Source of the DNA: an uncultured Flammeovirgaceae bacterium
Lineage (GTDB): Bacteria; Bacteroidota; Bacteroidia; Cytophagales; Cyclobacteriaceae
Reading direction: 5' to 3'
DNA: 59,703 bases
NCBI GenBank assembly: GCA_913050055.1
Contig: CAJXAT010000003.1
Location: 1 to 59,703 of the forward strand
The first letter of the stretch is position 1; the number at the start of each line of letters is the position of its first letter. A program made the translations under genes and the position numbers. This document shows, piece after piece, positions 30,669 to 39,628 of this stretch. The notes beneath the pieces are model-generated. The model was given only the letters and a program-made list of their open reading frames with translations, searched no databases and had not been told where the DNA came from.

Positions 30669-31510
30669 AGATTTCTATAATTGGTTTAGGATTAATAGGG
30701 GGCTCGTATGCTTTATCATTGAAGCAACGATTCAAAGACTTGACTTTGTATGGTTGGGATCAGAATGAAGCACATAATTTAGCGGCCAAAAAACGCAACA
30801 TTATTGACGTGAGTTGTCTCTCATTGGAAGAGGCTTTTGATCAGGGTGACTGGATCCTATTGGCCATTCCCGTAAATGACATAGAATCTTCACTTTCAGG
30901 CATGTTAGATAGACTAGCACCTCATCAATTAATTATTGATTTTGGATCTACCAAGGAACAAATCTGTAAAGGAGTCGCTAGGCATAAAAGGCGAGATCAA
31001 TTTATTGCGGCACACCCGATTGCGGGCACTGAATATAGTGGACCTAGTGCGGCCTTTTCGAACTTATACCAAGACAAAGTCATGATTGTGTGTGAATCAG
31101 AAAAAACAAGGCCAGATTTTCTGAGTGCTTTTAAAGATCAATGTGGCGCACTGGGTATGGCAACTCTTTATTTAGGTGCTGCCGAACATGACGTTAACCT
31201 AGCCTATGTTTCTCATTTGAGTCACATCATTGCTTTTGGGCTTTCCCATACGGTCCTACAAAAAGAAGCGTCCGCCATGAAAATTTTGGATTTGGCAGGT
31301 TCCGGACTGGCATCAACGGTAAGATTAGCCAAAAGCTCTCCAGATATGTGGACGCCCATTTTTATTAGTAATCGAGATGCTATTTTAGAGAGTTTAGATG
31401 TATATCTCGAGAAAATAAATAATTTTAAAGCACTACTCACAGCATCAAATACCTCAGGGATTAGAGCATATCTCGAGAAAGGCAGAGAGATTAAAAAAAG
31501 CCTCAAATGA
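30665..31510 (+). CDS. tyrA: Prephenate dehydrogenase
   Basis: 281 residues. The Rossmann start is MKISIIGLGLIGGSYALSL (about 1-19), followed by WILLAIPVNDIESSL, IDFGSTKEQI, FIAAHPIAGTEYSGP with the catalytic His, and YVSHLSHIIAFGLSH. It oxidatively decarboxylates prephenate to 4-hydroxyphenylpyruvate in tyrosine synthesis. It lacks fused chorismate mutase and ACT domains. It is translationally coupled to the aminotransferase through an ATGA overlap. Confidence 0.95.
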   Translation: MKISIIGLGLIGGSYALSLKQRFKDLTLYGWDQNEAHNLAAKKRNIIDVSCLSLEEAFDQGDWILLAIPVNDIESSLSGMLDRLAPHQLIIDFGSTKEQICKGVARHKRRDQFIAAHPIAGTEYSGPSAAFSNLYQDKVMIVCESEKTRPDFLSAFKDQCGALGMATLYLGAAEHDVNLAYVSHLSHIIAFGLSHTVLQKEASAMKILDLAGSGLASTVRLAKSSPDMWTPIFISNRDAILESLDVYLEKINNFKALLTASNTSGIRAYLEKGREIKKSLK

Positions 31511-31545
31511 GGACTATTCTCAGTCGGTCAAAAAATGCTAAATAA

Positions 31546-32244
31546 TCAAACGCGAAGGGTAGAAATACCTCCATCAATCGCCATGACTTGACCTGACATC
31601 CACTGTGATTTGTCAGAGAGCAAAAACTCAACGACCTCAGCCATGTTTTCACTGGTCCCAATTTTTTTCAAGGGATGTCTTTCTGCATTGGCTTGTTTTT
31701 TCTCATCAGTACCCAATAATTTCGAGGCCAATGGTGTATCGGTGAGCGAAGGGGCGATAGCATTAACCCGAATTTTTGGGGCCAATTCAGCTGCTAAAGA
31801 TCGGGTCAGACCTTCAATAGCTCCCTTTGAGGCTGCTACTTGTGTATGAAAGTTAAAGCCTGACTGAACGGCGACCGTTGAGAAAAATACAATGGAAGCA
31901 CTTAATGATTTTTTAAGATAGGGTAGAATCGTCTGAATAATCTTGATGGCACCCATCACTTGAAGTTCAAAATCAGCTCGAAAAGCGTCAGGTTTGATTC
32001 TATGGAAAGGCAATAAATTGATACTTCCAGGGCAGTAGACCATACCATCAATGGCCTCAGCAAGTATTGAAAGATCGAGAGTATCCGACAAAACATCAAA
32101 TTTGAAGGTTTTGATGTTTTCAGCGGTAGGGATATTTCCTTGGTTAAAGGTCGCTGTAACTTGATAATTTGGGTCATTCGTAAGTTTTTCAATTAAAGAA
32201 GCGCCAATGCCCGAAGATCCTCCAATGATGAGAATATTTTTCAT
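31546..32244 (-). CDS. Short-chain dehydrogenase/reductase
   Basis: About 232 residues from the ATG at 32244 (MKNILIIGGSSGIGASLIEKL); the further upstream ATG at 32271 would add only MFNYYKIKN and lacks family support. The NAD(P) site is GGSSGIG, the active-site region is VFFSTVAVQSGFNFHTQVAASKG, and the C-terminus has MSGQVMAIDGGISTL. The usual catalytic Tyr of Y-x-x-x-K is replaced: the motif reads HTQVAASKG, with Val where FabG has Tyr. It is therefore a divergent SDR whose substrate cannot be assigned. Confidence 0.85.
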   Translation of the reverse strand: MKNILIIGGSSGIGASLIEKLTNDPNYQVTATFNQGNIPTAENIKTFKFDVLSDTLDLSILAEAIDGMVYCPGSINLLPFHRIKPDAFRADFELQVMGAIKIIQTILPYLKKSLSASIVFFSTVAVQSGFNFHTQVAASKGAIEGLTRSLAAELAPKIRVNAIAPSLTDTPLASKLLGTDEKKQANAERHPLKKIGTSENMAEVVEFLLSDKSQWMSGQVMAIDGGISTLRV

Positions 32245-32386
32245 ATTTTTTATTTTATAATAATTAAACACGGCTCAAGCCGAATTAGTGCCATTCTTCT
32301 TTAGAAAAAATGAGATTATATTGTATGCTTATATTTGTAATACTTTTTTCAAAACTAGAATTTTTACTTTTGAAGCTAAATAACTG

Positions 32387-32947
32387 ATGGAATTTATGAG
32401 AGTTGTGCTTACTATTTTCATTTTTTGTAGCCTAAATATGATTATACGGGCACAAGAATCCTATACCAGGCAAAAAATCACTCCTAATATATCTATGAAA
32501 ATAGCCGATTATTTTCAAATCATGCCTACCCAACAATTACTTGATCGTTATGCTTCTTCAAGAATTCCGATAGCGATGTTTACGACCCTTGATGGAAGGG
32601 TGGACCTAGGGATCAACCAGACCGCCACCCAATGGGGCTCCAACGATATTGACATGTTATTGGATTTTTATAAAGCGTCTATTGCCAATCTTTATTCTCA
32701 AATTGATTTTCTTCAAAGTAAAATCATCAAAGTGAATGATCGCCAATTTATTGTTTTCGAGTTTTTAGGAGAGGTAACAGAAGAAAGTTTATTGGGTGCA
32801 GTCAGTTCGATAAAGAAATACAACTACATTCAGTATGCTCTTTACAAGAGCAAAATTTTATTGTTTAATTTTAATTGTGCCGCTAACGATCAACAAAAAT
32901 GGCAGTCAGTTGCCAATGAAATGATGTCAATCATCAGATTAAAATAA
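32387..32947 (+). CDS. Secreted hypothetical protein
   Basis: 186 residues, not recognised. A signal peptide is clear (VVLTIFIFCSLNMIIRAQES, cleavage after about residue 23). The mature part is mixed alpha/beta with no cysteines near the start and no known motif (YFQIMPTQQLLDRYASSRIP; FIVFEFLGEVTEES). It ends one base into the tadA start (TAATG overlap), so the two are translationally coupled. This is odd for a periplasmic protein beside a tRNA-editing enzyme and probably has no functional meaning. Confidence 0.8.
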   Translation: MEFMRVVLTIFIFCSLNMIIRAQESYTRQKITPNISMKIADYFQIMPTQQLLDRYASSRIPIAMFTTLDGRVDLGINQTATQWGSNDIDMLLDFYKASIANLYSQIDFLQSKIIKVNDRQFIVFEFLGEVTEESLLGAVSSIKKYNYIQYALYKSKILLFNFNCAANDQQKWQSVANEMMSIIRLK

Positions 32948-33408
32948 TGTTCACCATACACAGTGATGCTCATTTTATGCAGCAGGCTTTACTTCAAGCT
33001 GATTTAGCGGATAAGCAACTAGAAATACCCGTCGGGGCCGTCATCGTCTGTGAAAATAAAATTATTGCACGAGCATATAATCAAGTCGAACAACTGCAAG
33101 ACGTGACCGCGCATGCGGAGATGTTGGCCATTACGGCAGCCCAAAACTATTTAAGCTCGAAATATCTTGATCAATGTACCATGTACTTAACGTTGGAACC
33201 GTGCACCATGTGTGCAGGGGCTCTTTTTTGGAGTCAAATGGGAGCTCTTGTGATAGGAGCTCGAGATTCGAAACGTGGGTTTAGCCTATTGAAGCCAGCC
33301 CCACTTCAACCCAAGACAAAGGTAAGTTTCGGAATGCTAGAGGCCGATTGTGAAGCTAAGATCAAAGACTTTTTTAAAAAAATGCGGGATAAACAGAAAG
33401 AACGATAA
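32947..33408 (+). CDS. tadA: tRNA-specific adenosine-34 deaminase
   Basis: 153 residues, cytidine-deaminase fold. Zinc site and catalytic Glu lie in DVTAHAEMLAITAAQ (HAE), and the two zinc cysteines in TLEPCTMCAGALFWSQMG. EIPVGAVIV is typical of TadA. It converts A34 to inosine in tRNA-Arg(ACG). The C-terminal helix ending KKMRDKQKER is as in the family. Confidence 0.94.
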   Translation: MFTIHSDAHFMQQALLQADLADKQLEIPVGAVIVCENKIIARAYNQVEQLQDVTAHAEMLAITAAQNYLSSKYLDQCTMYLTLEPCTMCAGALFWSQMGALVIGARDSKRGFSLLKPAPLQPKTKVSFGMLEADCEAKIKDFFKKMRDKQKER

Positions 33409-33480
33409 AATTGAACGTTAGCATCTCATATTTTGTTAATTTTACTCATCTTTATAACCTTTTACTAAAACATTATAATT

Positions 33481-34086
33481 ATGGCATTTGAACTACCTAA
33501 TTTACCCTACGCACACGACGCATTAAAATCACACATTGATACGGCCACTATGGAAATTCATCATGGTAAACACCATGCCGCATACATAGCAAAGTTAAAT
33601 GCAGCAGTTAGCGGAAGTGAGATGGAAGGAAAATCTCTTGAAGAATTGATTAAAAATCACACTAACGTTGCAGCTGTTCGTAACAATGGAGGAGGACACT
33701 GGAATCATTCTTTATTTTGGACAGTGATGAGCCCAACAGGCGGGGGGACACCTCAAGGGGCCTTAGCGGCAGCCATTGATGATGCTTTTGGCTCATTTGA
33801 AAAATTTAAAGAGAATTTCAGTAATGCTGGAGTGACTCAATTCGGTTCTGGATGGGCTTGGCTTTGTGTCGATAATGGAGGCAAGTTAGAAGTTTGCTCA
33901 ACCGCCAATCAGGACAATCCATTGATGCCAGGTCTGGGATGTGAGGGGCTACCTATTTTAGGTCTAGATGTCTGGGAGCATGCCTACTATCTCAATTATC
34001 AAAACAGAAGGCCAGATTACATCAATGCCTTTTTTAATGTGGTCAATTGGGAAGAAGTTAGCCGCAGATTTAACGAGGCCAAATAA
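33481..34086 (+). CDS. Superoxide dismutase (Mn/Fe, Mn-type signatures)
   Basis: 201 residues. The metal ligands are visible: the His in [17 protein letters not shown], the His in [13 protein letters not shown], and Asp and His in [22 protein letters not shown] together with [12 protein letters not shown], where the Gln sits, is the pattern usual for Mn-dependent enzymes, but cambialistic use is possible. No signal peptide, so cytoplasmic. It is a single gene ended by the hairpin at 34095-34132. Confidence 0.95.
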   Translation: MAFELPNLPYAHDALKSHIDTATMEIHHGKHHAAYIAKLNAAVSGSEMEGKSLEELIKNHTNVAAVRNNGGGHWNHSLFWTVMSPTGGGTPQGALAAAIDDAFGSFEKFKENFSNAGVTQFGSGWAWLCVDNGGKLEVCSTANQDNPLMPGLGCEGLPILGLDVWEHAYYLNYQNRRPDYINAFFNVVNWEEVSRRFNEAK

Positions 34087-34094
34087 GCTATCAG

Positions 34095-34132
34095 AAATAA
34101 AAGAACTTATGCATTGCTCGGTTCTTTTATTT
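34095..34132. terminator. Bidirectional terminator between sod and the EEP-family gene
   Basis: A perfect 12-bp inverted repeat AAATAAAAGAAC / GTTCTTTTATTT around a 14-base loop, A-rich on one side and T-rich on the other, lies between convergent genes. Confidence 0.85.
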
Positions 34133-34151
34133 TGATATTATAAAATTAAGC

Positions 34152-35291
34152 TTACTCTAGGTCTTTTAAACGGATGTTCATCATCACAGGATTGTGATCT
34201 GAGTACTGAAATTTCAGATTGAATCCTTTCACTTCTATGACTTCGATATTTGGAGAGATCAAGTAATAGTCAATCAAAGCAACAGATGTCTTGCCATAAT
34301 CCAAGACATCTACCAGACTTCGGCTCGTGGGAACCGTAGGGTCAAAAATCCATTGCCAGTTCTCAGGCATAAACTTTTCATCAATTTGGGAGGGTTGATA
34401 AGAGATATTAGGTAAGACGCCCGCAGCTATGCTTACCTGATCATTACTAACCCCAGGTGGATTTTGGTTCCAATCACCTCCGACCACTATATAATTTCCT
34501 TTTTCATATTCTGCCAATAAAAATCCTTTGAGATAAATCATTTCGAGAGGCTTCAGATACCCTCCGTCGTACGCTGAATTATGAGTGTTGATCACCACCA
34601 GTTCTTTGCCTGAGACCTGCGATGTAGGATACCGTTGAACGGACATACAACGATCAAGATGAAAAAGATAATCTGGCCAATTGTATTTTCCTGGATATTG
34701 ATAACGATCACTGCTGATGGGATTGAACGTGGAATAACTACTCAATCCACTGGCTACCTTACCTAATACATTCCATGGATTGAATAACGGTATAATTACC
34801 CGTGCTACTTGGTAGTTGAATGCAAAATGTTGTGAGTACCCATTTAATCTCGCTGATATCAAGTCATGCTGATTTCGATAATAGCTTCGCTTGGAAGATC
34901 GATCTACCTCCTGTAGCAAAACAAAATCCGTTGGATTTGACTGAATAAAGTCAATGATACCCTTTAAGTTTTCATTTACGAAAGCCTCTGGCGACCGCAC
35001 CATTTTCCCATCAGAAAAGAAAAAGCTTTGATTGCTATCATAAAAGAAATTAGATTTTGCACCTAAACCAGCAAACCCTATATTCCAATTTAAAAAACTA
35101 AGTGTAGATGAAGTGATGAGGTTGTTTTCATTCTTGTTTTGAATGTTTAAAACCGTTTTTTCAGGAGGTTCAAAATCGGTTAAGGTAGCATGAAAAAGAC
35201 TTACGACCACGTAGAAGAGGAACATAATAGGGAGCAATAAAAACCATTTTATTACGGACCAGATTTTTCTAGTTTTCAAAATAGAATTCAT
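34152..35291 (-). CDS. Endonuclease/exonuclease/phosphatase family protein, membrane-anchored
   Basis: 379 residues. An N-terminal membrane anchor (WFLLLPIMFLFYVVVSLFHA) is followed by the EEP fold: LSFLNWNIGFAGLG, DFVLLQEVDRSS with the metal-binding Glu, VVINTHNSAYDGG, VVGGDWNQNP and a final FQYSDHNPVMMNI with the Asp-His pair. The active site is therefore complete. It should act outside the inner membrane on a phosphodiester such as nucleic acid or sphingomyelin-like lipid; the substrate is unknown. Monocistronic. Confidence 0.88.
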   Translation of the reverse strand: MNSILKTRKIWSVIKWFLLLPIMFLFYVVVSLFHATLTDFEPPEKTVLNIQNKNENNLITSSTLSFLNWNIGFAGLGAKSNFFYDSNQSFFFSDGKMVRSPEAFVNENLKGIIDFIQSNPTDFVLLQEVDRSSKRSYYRNQHDLISARLNGYSQHFAFNYQVARVIIPLFNPWNVLGKVASGLSSYSTFNPISSDRYQYPGKYNWPDYLFHLDRCMSVQRYPTSQVSGKELVVINTHNSAYDGGYLKPLEMIYLKGFLLAEYEKGNYIVVGGDWNQNPPGVSNDQVSIAAGVLPNISYQPSQIDEKFMPENWQWIFDPTVPTSRSLVDVLDYGKTSVALIDYYLISPNIEVIEVKGFNLKFQYSDHNPVMMNIRLKDLE

Positions 35292-35511
35292 TTAATGAAA
35301 CTCAATATATTTAATTTTCAAGCATTTAGGATCATTATAGGCCAATTATTCTTTTAGTATTCAGATGAAAAATCAACAAAAATGATTACGAGTTATTTTT
35401 TTAGTACGTAAGTTTGAACATAACTAGAATAGTAAATAGTCTATAGCCTGTATGAAGGACCTAACCGTTATCAATTATTTTTTAAGGATTAACTTGTGTA
35501 AAATAAAAAAA

Positions 35512-36879
35512 ATGAAAATAATTGTTTTTTTAAGTATTTCACTTTTGCTACTGATGATTGGTTGCAATACGGAGGAATCAAAAACAGCGGGACCAAATAA
35601 TGATCTGGTAAATTTGAGTACTTACGAGGTTATTCAAATAGAAATATGGGATCAATCTTGCATTAACTGCCATATGACAGGGGCATCATATGCCAATCAA
35701 TCCGGACTTATTCTAACTGCAGATGTTTCTTATGAGCAGTTAATGAACAGAGTGCCTAGTAATGTGGCTGCAGCCGAAGATGGTTTGTCGCTGGTGAGTG
35801 ACGAAGGCTATGCTAGTTTGCCGAAAAGCTTTTTATGGGAAAAAATAAATGCCAATGATATGGACCATTTTTATCAAGATCATCCAGAATATGGTGCGAT
35901 CATGCCATTGGGAGATGACTTTTTGACCAATGGTGAATTGGAGTTTATCCGCCAATGGATTGAGGCAGGAGCACCTGAGGAAGGTCAAGTAGCGAGTGTT
36001 GAATTATTGACTAATGAAGCCAGATATACTCCGACCCCTTTTGAAGCACTTGCTGTTCCTGAAAGTGGTTATCAATTTCATATCGAACCTTTCACTGTTG
36101 GGCCGGGAATGGATCGAGAAATATTTATTTATGAAAAATTAGATAATGCCGCACCCGTATACGTTAATAGGGTAGAAATTGCTATGCAATCGGGCAGTCA
36201 TCATTTTTTAATCTATCAGTTTAATAACAGACTCTCTAGCTTTTTGTATCCTCCCGAGGGAGTGACCAGAGATGTTTACGATGCGTCGGATAATTATGTA
36301 GAATCAGTTTTATTTCACCTGCAGTTTCATGACTTTGTTACAGGCACGCAGTGGCCCAAGATGGATTATCATTATCCAGAAGGTATCGCCTTCAAGATAC
36401 CAGCCGATTTTGGATTTGATTTGAATAGCCATTACGTAAATAAGGGCACTGAAGATATTGAAGGCGAAGTGTATGCCAATTTGCATACAGTTCCAGAGAG
36501 CGAGGTGGTTCATGTGGCTAAGTTGCTAGATGTAAATAATGATGATATTTATATTCCTGCTAATAGCTTGAATTATAAAGTGGTTTTTGATTTTATTGCT
36601 GAAGAGAAGATGAATGTTTTTCAGCTTTTTTCCCATGCGCACAGTAATATGATAGAGTTTAGGGTGTATGCTGCTGGGGGTGAAAATGATGGGGAATTGG
36701 TTTACATTACTTATGATTGGGAGCATCCCCCAATCAAGGAGTTTGATCCACCCTTGGTACTCGAGTCCGGTCAAGGGTTTAGACTAGAAACTACTTATGA
36801 TAACCCAAGTTCAAACAGTCTTCGGTTTGGTTTGAGAAGTACAGATGAGATGATGATCTTATTTGGTGCTTATTATTAA
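35512..36879 (+). CDS. Lipoprotein with c-type haem motif and copper-monooxygenase-like C-terminal domain
   Basis: 455 residues from the ATG at 35512, which gives a clean lipoprotein signal (MKIIVFLSISLLLLMIGCN); an in-frame ATG at 35452 would bury it. A haem motif CINCH occurs at Cys50-Cys53-His54, followed by the planctomycete-type segment ending FIRQWIEAGAPEEG. The C-terminal 300 residues have VNRVEIAMQSGSHHFLIYQF and FQLFSHAHSNMIEFRVYA, His pairs resembling the copper type II ascorbate-dependent monooxygenase (PHM) family. It is likely a periplasmic or outer-membrane redox lipoprotein; the reaction is unknown. Only one haem site is seen. Confidence 0.8.
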   Translation: MKIIVFLSISLLLLMIGCNTEESKTAGPNNDLVNLSTYEVIQIEIWDQSCINCHMTGASYANQSGLILTADVSYEQLMNRVPSNVAAAEDGLSLVSDEGYASLPKSFLWEKINANDMDHFYQDHPEYGAIMPLGDDFLTNGELEFIRQWIEAGAPEEGQVASVELLTNEARYTPTPFEALAVPESGYQFHIEPFTVGPGMDREIFIYEKLDNAAPVYVNRVEIAMQSGSHHFLIYQFNNRLSSFLYPPEGVTRDVYDASDNYVESVLFHLQFHDFVTGTQWPKMDYHYPEGIAFKIPADFGFDLNSHYVNKGTEDIEGEVYANLHTVPESEVVHVAKLLDVNNDDIYIPANSLNYKVVFDFIAEEKMNVFQLFSHAHSNMIEFRVYAAGGENDGELVYITYDWEHPPIKEFDPPLVLESGQGFRLETTYDNPSSNSLRFGLRSTDEMMILFGAYY

Positions 36880-36903
36880 TTTTTTTTATTTTTTCATTAA
36901 AAA

Positions 36904-36937
36904 AAAGGTCCAATAAAGTATAATTCATTGGACCTTT
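36904..36937. terminator. Bidirectional terminator between the haem lipoprotein and the OMP gene
   Basis: A perfect 11-bp inverted repeat AAAGGTCCAAT / ATTGGACCTTT with a 12-base loop, flanked by A8 on the left and TTTCTTT on the right, serves two convergent genes. Confidence 0.85.
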
Positions 36938-36952
36938 CTTTAAAAAGAGGAC

Positions 36953-37546
36953 TCACTTTTTTAAAGAATAGGCCAATGATATTTGAATCATAGAATTTTG
37001 AATGGCTGTTGAAGCTGAACTGGGGTCATTGACATCAGAAACACCAATATTATACCTTCCATAGGCATCGAGTCCAAAGGGCAGATCCCATCCAATACCT
37101 AGATTTACAGATATATTAGAATTTAATAACTCATCTTTTATGTTTATCTCAGCATCGGTAGAATGTGTAATCTGCTTGGCAGACATCAAATAGCCGAATT
37201 GGGGTCCAAGTTGGAAATTCAGACCACCGGGTAGATAGAAGCGCAGCATGATAGGAATGTCTAAATAGGCAGATTCTTGATTTTTATTAGTAGAACCATC
37301 GTTGAAATCTATAGTCTGAAACGAGTATTGAAGTTCAGGGCTGATACCAATAAATGCAAATTTGAATTTGGCAAAAATCCCAGCATGATATCCCGAAGCA
37401 CCAGACTGCTCCAAATTAGCGCCGATGACGGCGTCAGAGGTAGGTATATTTACTCCTCCTTTTATTCCGAATTCGGCTTTTTGAGCTGACAAGCTCCCAG
37501 AAGTTAATAAAAACCCTAGAATCAATATGTTTATTTTATTTTTCAT
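36953..37546 (-). CDS. Outer-membrane beta-barrel protein (porin/PorT-like)
   Basis: 197 residues. The signal peptide (INILILGFLLTSGSLSAQKA) leads to a small barrel: FGIKGGVNIPTS as first strand, GYHAGIFAKFKFAFIGISPE, LDIPIMLRFYLPGGLNFQLGPQFGYLM and a final strand ending in SLAYSLKK. This is the common outer-membrane beta-barrel family of Bacteroidota. Function unknown; such small barrels are often structural. Confidence 0.87.
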   Translation of the reverse strand: MKNKINILILGFLLTSGSLSAQKAEFGIKGGVNIPTSDAVIGANLEQSGASGYHAGIFAKFKFAFIGISPELQYSFQTIDFNDGSTNKNQESAYLDIPIMLRFYLPGGLNFQLGPQFGYLMSAKQITHSTDAEINIKDELLNSNISVNLGIGWDLPFGLDAYGRYNIGVSDVNDPSSASTAIQNSMIQISLAYSLKK

Positions 37547-37647
37547 TTTTTCAAAATTTATGTGAATGCCTTAACATTTGTATAATTCATTTAGACAGAA
37601 CCTAGTCAATGGGTAAACTAACCCAAGTAACGGTAAAGAAAAGAGAT

Positions 37648-38664
37648 TTATTCAAGAGATCTGAAAATATAGATGACTTTTTCCATTTGATCATCATTAA
37701 AATCTAAATGCGTGACCAATCGAATAAGTCCCTTACCAAAACCAATGGCCAACAAGCCTTTTTTTTCTAATTGATGAAGAAACATTTTTGGTGAGCGATC
37801 TGGCTTTAATGCTATGATAATGATATTTGTTTGGACGGGATAGAGTGCACTCACAAAAGAAAGATTTTCGATAGCTGAAGCTAAGGTTTGTGCCCTTCTA
37901 TGATCATCCTTGATTTTATCTAGGTGATGATCCAATGCATACGTGCAAGCTGCGGCGAGATAACCCGCTTGTCGCATGCCCCCGCCCATGGCTTTTCGAA
38001 CTCTTTTTGCCTGATTTATAGCATCCTTTGTACCGATCAACATGGATCCGACAGGAGCCCCCAAACCTTTCGAAAAGCAAATGGAAATGGTATCAAAAAG
38101 GGTACCATAATCTGCTGGAGTCTCCTGTGATTCAGCCAATGCATTGAACAGTCGGGCTCCATCCATATGTAATTTCAATTCATTTTTTTTACACACATTT
38201 GCAATTTTAATGATCTCCTTAAAGTTATAAATAGCACCTCCCCCCTTATTCATGGTATTTTCTAATGCAACCAAACGGGTCTTGGGCCGATGTATGTCAT
38301 CAGGATTGATAGCTGCGGCGATCATTTTCGCAGTTAGTCTTCCTTTATCACCCGTTAATAATTTTGGAGATACCATAGAGTTCAGCATCATTCCCCCACC
38401 TTCATACAAATAGATATGTGCATTTTGATCACAAATAACTTCATCTTGGGGAGAGGTGTTAATCCTTATTGCAATTTGATTCGTCATGGTTCCAGAGGGA
38501 CAAAATAAGGCTGCCTGCATGTTAAACAGCACTGAGGCTTTATCCTGGAGCAAATTAATAGAAGGGTCATCCTCAAATACGTCGTCGCCAACAGGAGCGC
38601 TGAACATGGCCTCGAGCATATTGGGTGTTGGCTTGGTGATGGTGTCGCTTCTTAAGTCAATCAT
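37648..38664 (-). CDS. Low-specificity L-threonine aldolase family protein
   Basis: 338 residues, fold-type I PLP enzyme of the beta-eliminating lyase group: IDLRSDTITKPTPNMLEAM, APVGDDVFEDDPSINLLQ, HIYLYEGGGMM, LHMDGARLFNALAES and the PLP lysine in ISICFSKGLGAPVGSMLIG. These match threonine aldolase (LtaE/GLY1). It splits L-threonine or allo-threonine to glycine and acetaldehyde. Single gene; the upstream divergent region leads to the Kdo operon. Confidence 0.93.
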   Translation of the reverse strand: MIDLRSDTITKPTPNMLEAMFSAPVGDDVFEDDPSINLLQDKASVLFNMQAALFCPSGTMTNQIAIRINTSPQDEVICDQNAHIYLYEGGGMMLNSMVSPKLLTGDKGRLTAKMIAAAINPDDIHRPKTRLVALENTMNKGGGAIYNFKEIIKIANVCKKNELKLHMDGARLFNALAESQETPADYGTLFDTISICFSKGLGAPVGSMLIGTKDAINQAKRVRKAMGGGMRQAGYLAAACTYALDHHLDKIKDDHRRAQTLASAIENLSFVSALYPVQTNIIIIALKPDRSPKMFLHQLEKKGLLAIGFGKGLIRLVTHLDFNDDQMEKVIYIFRSLE

Positions 38665-39028
38665 GAACTCAATGCGTTTGGTTTTTGTAATTATTTGTCG
38701 TCATTCTTTTAAAGATTCGCTAAAAATACCATTGAAATTGTATTTTATCAATATTTATGTGAGAAATGAAAACAAACAGGCAGGTTTATTTTTTTGTGTG
38801 GCCTAATGAAGTTGTCAAAATAAAAAGAGCGACTCTTTTGAGCTGCTTTCCACTTAACACTCTACAAATTTTCTTCAGCACACTTTTTTCACCTTTTTAG
38901 TTCAATTTTTAATTAAAAGATTCAAAACTTTATACTTTGAGTAATTCTAAAGGGTACTTAACTTTTTTAATCATGTTTCTTTGGGCTGTTATCTTATCTT
39001 TGCATTAGATCATATTTTTTCATTGACA
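38665..39028. other. Divergent intergenic region before the Kdo operon
   Basis: It holds a short hairpin AAAAGAG-CGA-CTCTTTT at 38823-38839 and a TATCTTTG box at 38995-39002 that matches the Bacteroidota -7 element on the plus strand. If used, transcription starts near 39009, just before the ATG at 39029. No ORF or known RNA is seen. Confidence 0.5.
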
Positions 39029-39628
39029 ATGGCAGGATTAATTGAGGGTTTAATTAAAAAGGAGCTAAAAGCCATCCAAAATATACCTATTGATAAGAGC
39101 ATAGGGCAAGCTATAGATTTGATTTTTCAAGCGGTGCATGTTCAAAAAGGGAAGGTGGTCGTGAGCGGTATGGGAAAAGCGGGTCAAATAGGATATAATA
39201 TTGCGACAACGCTGAGTTCAACAGGAACACCTGCTGTTTTTATGCATCCGTCAGAAGCACAGCATGGCGATTTAGGCATGCTGCAAGAGCAAGATATTCT
39301 TTTATTGATTTCTAATTCTGGGCGTACCGAAGAAATTATTCAATTGGTGTCATTGGCAAGAGTGTTGTTTCCATCGATGAGATTGATTACGCTCACTGGG
39401 CATCCTGAAAACGAATTGGGACATTTAGCCGATGTCTCTATCGCTACAGGCAATCCCCAAGAAATTTGTCCATTAGGTTTGACGCCCACTACGAGTACTA
39501 CGGTTATGACGGTTTTGGGTGATATCTTGGTAGTCACTTTGATGCAAAAAATCAATTTTACTAAAGAAGATTATGCCAAAAGGCACCATAGTGGTTATTT
39601 AGGAAAAAAAAGTAGAAACAATGAATAA
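39029..39628 (+). CDS. kdsD: Arabinose-5-phosphate isomerase, SIS domain only (KdsD/KpsF family)
   Basis: About 199 residues from the ATG at 39029. A longer frame from 38981 is rejected because the -7 box at 38995-39002 lies inside it. SIS-domain motifs are VVSGMGKAGQIGYNIATTLSSTG, PAVFMHPSEAQHGDLGM and LLLISNSGRTEEIIQLV, and the C-terminus ends ..AKRHHSGYLG. The usual enzyme (about 325 residues) has two C-terminal CBS domains, which are absent here. It converts ribulose-5-phosphate to arabinose-5-phosphate for Kdo and overlaps kdsA by eight bases. Confidence 0.88.
   Translation: MAGLIEGLIKKELKAIQNIPIDKSIGQAIDLIFQAVHVQKGKVVVSGMGKAGQIGYNIATTLSSTGTPAVFMHPSEAQHGDLGMLQEQDILLLISNSGRTEEIIQLVSLARVLFPSMRLITLTGHPENELGHLADVSIATGNPQEICPLGLTPTTSTTVMTVLGDILVVTLMQKINFTKEDYAKRHHSGYLGKKSRNNE

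Noticed and set aside
38981-39028. Longer N-terminus for kdsD
   Set aside because: A -7 promoter box (38995-39002) lies inside it, and the family begins at MAGLIEGLIKK.
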